DNA of 10,617 bases from Verrucomicrobiota bacterium. GTDB taxonomy: Bacteria; Verrucomicrobiota; Verrucomicrobiia; Chthoniobacterales; UBA10450. Of this stretch, positions 6,459 to 10,617 are shown in pieces; positions within the stretch are counted from its first letter, which is position 1; the number at the start of each line of letters is the position of its first letter. The stretch lies in contig QHOF01000079.1 of NCBI GenBank assembly GCA_003219335.1, forward strand, positions 7,594 to 18,210, read 5' to 3'. Position numbers and translations under genes: made by a program. The notes below the pieces were generated by a model, which was not told where the DNA came from, searched no databases, and saw only the letters and a program-made list of their open reading frames with translations.

Positions 6459-9400
6459 GATCGTGTAAGGTTCTCGTGGTTTTCTTTTGCCAGCGCGACG
6501 AGCCGCTGCGCTAATTCCCGTTCACTTCCAGCTCGGCATATCTTTGCCTTATCGAGTTCACGAACAAGAATGCGGGTCAGCAACTCGCGCATGGCCGGGT
6601 TTTTCCAGAAACCAACCTTACGGATTTCCTGTCGAATTCGTTCAACAATTTCCAGCGTTGCGGAAACCGCAATCTTGCGCGTCTCACCGGACATCTCGCC
6701 GTCCTTGCTGCATTCCTCTAACACTAACCGAACGAACGGAATCTGCACATTTGGGTCGAGTCCAGGAAATTCATTCTGATCACCACGCTTTAGTTCGTCG
6801 ATAAAGCGACGCAACTCGCGCTCCAAAGCATCCCAATCATCTTTAAATCGCTGTAGTATTTCCTCCAACTTTTCGCTCATCTTCCGCGCATAGATCGGAT
6901 TCAGATTTGAAAAGCTGACGATATGGTAGCGTGCGGCGTGCTGCATTTGCGTGGCTCGCGCTCGACTACTGGTTTGAGCTTGGAGCACTTGCTCGAACTC
7001 CGAGTCAGTAATCATGGTCGGGGGTATTTTAGGGTCAACCCCCCGGGCAGAGATATGGGCATTGATAAGCGCCTTGACCTTTTCCGCGACTCCCAGAAGA
7101 TTCAACGTTGGGTCGCGGTAGAGATTGGCCGCCACTTTATTGATGAACCCCAGTAGCTTGGCATCCCGAAACACATTACCGGGAACTTCAGGACGATGTT
7201 CGAGAATGTTGAGAGTATCGTAAAAACTACGGAGCCTGTTGATGAACTCGGCTCTGGTCTTTAGGTCAGCGAGCAAGTCCACACATTCAGTGACTTGTTC
7301 CTGGAGGTCCTTGATTCCGCGGTCTGTAAATACGGCTACGGCTCGGTCACGCCGATCCAACAATTTGGGCAATTCCAAGTTGATATCGATTAGTGCGTAT
7401 TCGATATCTTGTCCGTCGTACTCCTCCAAAGCATCCTTTAGATGTCGCGCCACCCCGATGTAATCTACGACATAGCCGCATTTCTTTGAGCCGTAGGTGC
7501 GGTTGACCCGCGCTATTGCCTGCAACAGGTCATGCGCCACGACTTTGCGATCCAGATATAGCACCTGCTCCACCGGAGCGTCGAAGCCCGTGAGCAGCAT
7601 GTTGTTTACGATCAAAATAGAGAGAGGATCGGTCTTCTCAGTTTGATCAATCGCAAATTTTCGCTTGAACCCTGTGATCCGGTCTTTCTGCTTAGCCTTA
7701 TCGGACCACTCCTTCCAAGACTCGGGATCGTTGTGGTCGCCGGAGAAGATCACCGCGATCTCTAGAGCGCGAATTTTCGGTAGTAATGGATATGCACGAA
7801 CAAGGAAGCGGCTGTTTTCATCGAGCTTCTCGACTTCCTCTTCTGACAGTGCCAGATTCGCAGCTGGCACTGCCTCCAAATCTCCTACTAATTCTAACCG
7901 TGCCTGTTCCAACTTTTCCCCGTACATGTAAGCCGCGTCACGGCTGGTCGCCACGAGTTGCGCCTTGAAGCCCTCGGGGAAAACTACTGCGACGTAGTGC
8001 CGGAGCATGTCTCGCGCCTTCTGCTCGATGAGCATTGGGGCTTCCAAGACATCACCTTCGGTCGCATATTTAGCTTTAATGACGGCCAATTCGGCCGCTG
8101 TATAATCACGAAACATGTCCACGAAAAGCTCATCGAGCCCAGGGGCATCCTTAACGAAGCCGTCTGCCGTACGCCCCTCGTACAATATCGGCACCGTCGC
8201 GCCGTCAAGCTCAGCGTCTTGGAGGATGTACTTGTCGATAAATTCACCGAAGATTTCCCTCGTCTCCACCTTCTCTTTGCTAAGTATGGGTGTGCCCGTG
8301 AAGCCGATAATTGCCGCATTCGGCAACGCCTTGCGAAGATTTCGGTGCAGCGTGCGCGTGTGGGACCGGTGCGCTTCGTCCACTAGCACGAGAATTTTCT
8401 CGGATTCGTTGATAACAGGGAATTCCTCAGAGTGGATGTTCTCCTCGAAAGTAATCTGTTTCTCCACCACCGGCTGATCCAGGCCTGGCTTTCTTTCTTT
8501 CCGGACAATCGTCATTGCCACTCTATCGCGCGTGTTGAGTCGTTCCACTTCCTGGTACTTTTGCAGCATTGCGAAGACGATATCCGGAGTCACCTCGCCT
8601 AAGATCCGCTGCGTACGAGCGGTGGGTGACTCTCGTCGCATCACGTCGTAATCCGTCGGTCTCACCGCCTCGCCGGATAGCTGAGCTGTCTCACGTAGCT
8701 GGGTTTCTAAATCGGTCCGGTCGGTGACAGCCACTACCTTGAACTGATTAAGACGTGGCGTCATGCGCATCTTACGCACCAGGAAGACCATACTGAGACT
8801 CTTTCCCGAGCCCTGTGTATGCCAAATGATACCGCCCCGCTCGTCGCGCGTAGCACCTTGGTTGCGAGTACGACCTTCCTGGAGTCGCCTAACCGCTTTG
8901 TGGATCGCCCGGAACTGCTGGTAGCGCGCCACGACCTTACGGGTCTTGCCATCCACTTGCTGAAAAACTGTGAAGTTACGCATCAGATCCAGCAAGTGCT
9001 CAGGCCGTAACATTCCCGCAACTAGTATTTGCTGACTACGTAAATTAACGGCTGCCCCATGCATGCCCGCTGGCCGTTGCTCTGGTGTTCGAAAGAAAAG
9101 AGGGATACCCGAGCGTTCCGACTGTTCCGGTCCAAGAGCGGCGACTTCCTCTTCTGCTTCGGTCTGCTCAGGCGACGCGCTGATCAAACCTAACTCTTCC
9201 GCAACCGTGCTCATCGGCACAGGACTCGTATCAGCCCATTCCAGATACGCCTCCGGCGGGGCACCGACGGTCGCCGCTCGCGCCTCGAAAAAGTTGCTTG
9301 CAATCAAAAGCTGGTTCGCATGAAAGAGCCGCTCCACACCCTCATTTTCGGTGTACAGCGTCGGGAACAATTCTCGCCGTTGATTGGAGTAGCGAAGGAG

Positions 9401-9943
9401 CTGGTTGATCGCTTCCTGGAGCGGATTCTGAATACCCGGACTCTTGAACTCAACTACCACCAAGGGGATGCCGTTCACAAACAACACAGCATCGGGGATG
9501 ACATGCCCGCGTCCGCTGGTAAGTTCAACCTTAAATTGATTGATGACTAGAAAATCGTTTTTTTCCGGATTCTGAAAATCAATGAACTGAACCGGCTGAG
9601 GCCGCCCCTGATCCCAATCCGGTAAACCATCGGCTACCGTTCCGTTCAGCAGGAGTTTCGTAGCCGACTGGTTAATTTCCATGAGCCGATGGCCCGCTGC
9701 CTGCTCCAAGTCACGGATCGCACGAGCGATACGGTTCTGATCGAGCCATGGCTGACCGTTGCGCAAATTGATCTTCTTGAGTGCTGCCGAAAGACGTTCT
9801 TTCAGTAGTACTTCGCGGGAGGTTGCTCGCTCCGTCGTTTCGGGAAGGTCGGGATCTCCTTCGATCCATTGCCATCCCATGCCCTTAAGCTGCTGGCAGA
9901 ATGGCTTTTCGCAAAGGTCGGTTTCCCACTGTATTTTGCTCAT
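6455..9943 (-). CDS. hsdR: Type I restriction enzyme R subunit, HsdR (1162 aa)
   Basis: HsdR is the ATP-dependent translocase and endonuclease of type I restriction complexes; it joins HsdM and HsdS and cuts DNA away from the recognition site. The nuclease site is PDAVLF with Asp151, then VEFK with Glu165 and Lys167, a PD-(D/E)xK arrangement. The superfamily 2 motor follows: Walker A GSGKS (378-382), DEAH (522-525), GFTGTP soon after, TGFDAP (785-790) and QAIARVNR (808-815). The C-terminal helical part (about 1000-1090) with a KLEEILQRFKDDW segment is like the DUF3387 region. Length is normal and all motifs are intact, so the enzyme is probably active. The ATG at 9943 lies 17 bp after the preceding stop and has no clear Shine-Dalgarno, so translation may depend on the upstream gene. 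Confidence 0.95.
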   Translation of the reverse strand: MSKIQWETDLCEKPFCQQLKGMGWQWIEGDPDLPETTERATSREVLLKERLSAALKKINLRNGQPWLDQNRIARAIRDLEQAAGHRLMEINQSATKLLLNGTVADGLPDWDQGRPQPVQFIDFQNPEKNDFLVINQFKVELTSGRGHVIPDAVLFVNGIPLVVVEFKSPGIQNPLQEAINQLLRYSNQRRELFPTLYTENEGVERLFHANQLLIASNFFEARAATVGAPPEAYLEWADTSPVPMSTVAEELGLISASPEQTEAEEEVAALGPEQSERSGIPLFFRTPEQRPAGMHGAAVNLRSQQILVAGMLRPEHLLDLMRNFTVFQQVDGKTRKVVARYQQFRAIHKAVRRLQEGRTRNQGATRDERGGIIWHTQGSGKSLSMVFLVRKMRMTPRLNQFKVVAVTDRTDLETQLRETAQLSGEAVRPTDYDVMRRESPTARTQRILGEVTPDIVFAMLQKYQEVERLNTRDRVAMTIVRKERKPGLDQPVVEKQITFEENIHSEEFPVINESEKILVLVDEAHRSHTRTLHRNLRKALPNAAIIGFTGTPILSKEKVETREIFGEFIDKYILQDAELDGATVPILYEGRTADGFVKDAPGLDELFVDMFRDYTAAELAVIKAKYATEGDVLEAPMLIEQKARDMLRHYVAVVFPEGFKAQLVATSRDAAYMYGEKLEQARLELVGDLEAVPAANLALSEEEVEKLDENSRFLVRAYPLLPKIRALEIAVIFSGDHNDPESWKEWSDKAKQKDRITGFKRKFAIDQTEKTDPLSILIVNNMLLTGFDAPVEQVLYLDRKVVAHDLLQAIARVNRTYGSKKCGYVVDYIGVARHLKDALEEYDGQDIEYALIDINLELPKLLDRRDRAVAVFTDRGIKDLQEQVTECVDLLADLKTRAEFINRLRSFYDTLNILEHRPEVPGNVFRDAKLLGFINKVAANLYRDPTLNLLGVAEKVKALINAHISARGVDPKIPPTMITDSEFEQVLQAQTSSRARATQMQHAARYHIVSFSNLNPIYARKMSEKLEEILQRFKDDWDALERELRRFIDELKRGDQNEFPGLDPNVQIPFVRLVLEECSKDGEMSGETRKIAVSATLEIVERIRQEIRKVGFWKNPAMRELLTRILVRELDKAKICRAGSERELAQRLVALAKENHENLTRS

Positions 9944-9960
9944 TGCTTTAGGACCAAAAC

Positions 9961-10515
9961 TTATGGGTTTATGTATCGGCGGATAACGGATTGAACGACG
10001 GAAGAGTCAAAACCCTCCTTACTCGATTCGGTAGTGGTCACAAGCAAGCCGCGAGGTCCGGCACCCGATTCGCCCGGCAACACACCATTAGCGCGATACC
10101 AAGCGAGTTTCCTCTGATAACGCTTGAGGTTATCGCGCATCATCCAGGCAAAAGGAACGATGCCGGCAGAGAATGGCGGGTAACGTTGCGGAGTAGGCCG
10201 AAAGTGACCGTAAAACTTTGGATTCATTCCTGCCAAAGCGTGCCGCTTCACCTGCTCCATTTCGAACGGAGCCATGAACGTCGCGCGCTCGTCCACACAA
10301 CACGGCCACTGTTCTCGCGGCAGGTCGTCCAAGCTGCGTCCAGCTAACGGCTTCTCTTGCTCGTCTGTCTTCTTACCAGCAATTCCCTTGAGCTTGGCGC
10401 ACGCCCCATTGAGATGAGGTGCGTCGCAGACAACACCCTTCCAACCTGCATCGTGCCACGGGACGCGAACCGAAAGATGGCGAAGTGGAAATTCTGCAGT
10501 AGTCGTTTGGCTCAA
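9961..10515 (-). CDS. Unknown 184-aa protein encoded between hsdS and hsdR
   Basis: I cannot name this family with confidence. Residues 11-28 (RHLSVRVPWHDAGWKG), the cysteines C30, C39, C72 and C73, the block WPCCVDERATFMAPFE (70-85) and HFRPTPQRYPPFSAGIVPFAW (104-124) look strongly conserved. They recall, from memory and unverified, the N-terminal domain of much larger bacterial helicase-type proteins. If so, this is a stand-alone or truncated version with no helicase motifs. The cysteines could bind a metal. The start is TTG 10515: GGAG at 10524-10527 lies 8 nt upstream, no ATG occurs before residue 81, and the frame closes at a stop 7 codons upstream. The TTG overlaps the hsdS TGA by 4 bp and hsdR begins 17 bp after its stop. 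Such tight packing argues for a real, coexpressed gene rather than debris. Confidence 0.7.
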   Translation of the reverse strand: MSQTTTAEFPLRHLSVRVPWHDAGWKGVVCDAPHLNGACAKLKGIAGKKTDEQEKPLAGRSLDDLPREQWPCCVDERATFMAPFEMEQVKRHALAGMNPKFYGHFRPTPQRYPPFSAGIVPFAWMMRDNLKRYQRKLAWYRANGVLPGESGAGPRGLLVTTTESSKEGFDSSVVQSVIRRYINP

Positions 10516-10617
10516 CCGGTGGACTCCAAGAGATCAAAATTTGCGGGCACGCGTACCCGACCAGTGAGAAGATCATTCATAAGGCCGGATTTGATTTGTT
10601 GTAGCTTTGCAAGTTCA
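10512..10617 (-). CDS. hsdS: Type I restriction specificity subunit HsdS, C-terminal end (partial)
   Basis: Only the last 34 codons and the TGA (10512-10514) are in the window; the frame continues past the right edge. The translation contains KLQQIKSGLMNDLLTGRVRV, the typical end of HsdS proteins, where a coiled-coil helix of the second conserved region is followed by the GLM-DLLTG-RV signature. HsdS carries the two target-recognition domains that set the DNA sequence bound by the HsdM/HsdR complex; these lie outside the window. The identification rests on this signature and on hsdR lying downstream in the same orientation. Its stop codon overlaps the TTG start of the next gene (TTGA), and its final codons contain that gene's ribosome-binding site. 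Confidence 0.85.
   Translation of the reverse strand, partial: ELAKLQQIKSGLMNDLLTGRVRVPANFDLLESTG
10524..10527 (-). promoter_or_regulatory. Shine-Dalgarno GGAG inside the end of hsdS
   Basis: On the minus strand GGAG is followed by 8 nt and then the TTG at 10515. This supports a TTG start for the 184-residue protein and shows that its ribosome-binding site lies within the hsdS coding sequence. Confidence 0.6.

Noticed and set aside
7958..8477. Long plus-strand frames inside hsdR
   Set aside because: They are antisense shadows of a gene whose motifs are intact throughout, with no independent features.
9961..10515. Treating the 184-residue gene as a pseudogene fragment
   Set aside because: Its possible family relatives seem longer, but a proper ribosome-binding site, exact overlap with hsdS and short gap to hsdR favour an intact gene. 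Truncation is left as an open alternative.
10373..10576. Minus-strand 67-codon frame near the right edge
   Set aside because: It is out of frame with both the hsdS end and the 184-residue gene and overlaps both. The HsdS signature is in another frame.

Overview
The window looks like a bacterial chromosomal defence or accessory island. The genes are densely packed, mostly intact and intron-free. The core is the distal part of a type I restriction-modification operon. Base composition is moderately GC-rich by eye: highest in the left-hand gene, lower in the intergenic stretches around 4061-4204 and 5120-5745. No rRNA, tRNA, CRISPR array or transposase was seen, and nothing here fixes the taxon beyond 'bacterium'.

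Layout, left to right. Bases 1-1617 (+) hold the 3' part of a patatin-like phospholipase whose C-terminus carries an apparent GNAT acetyltransferase domain. The N-terminal half, with the expected nucleophile-serine motif, lies off the left edge. A 361-bp convergent spacer follows. On the minus strand, 1979-4060 encodes a 693-residue membrane protein that I read as a TIR/SEFIR-like domain, two membrane segments and a terpenoid-cyclase-like alpha/alpha toroid. Upstream of it on the same strand, separated by 144 bp, is a class I SAM-dependent methyltransferase (4205-5080, possibly starting at 5122). A gene-free stretch of more than 600 bp follows, holding a 16-bp tandem repeat, an 18-bp perfect palindrome and two overlapping hairpins.

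From 5745 to the right edge is a compact minus-strand operon, read right to left. It starts with the last 34 codons of hsdS (10512-10617, cut by the window edge). Next come a 184-residue cysteine-containing protein of unknown function (overlapping the hsdS stop by 4 bp), hsdR (17 bp further on) and a YgjP/COG1451-type zinc metallopeptidase (overlapping the hsdR stop by 4 bp). The methylase gene hsdM is not in the window and presumably lies to the right.

Working together: HsdR is the ATP-driven translocase and nuclease, and HsdS supplies DNA recognition. The spacings suggest the small protein and the metallopeptidase are made with them. The toroid membrane protein and the methyltransferase may form a second, separate two-gene unit. 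Its TIR-like plus membrane architecture suggests a sensing or effector role, but that is inference. These two genes, and the 184-residue protein inserted between hsdS and hsdR, are the best candidates for undescribed biology.
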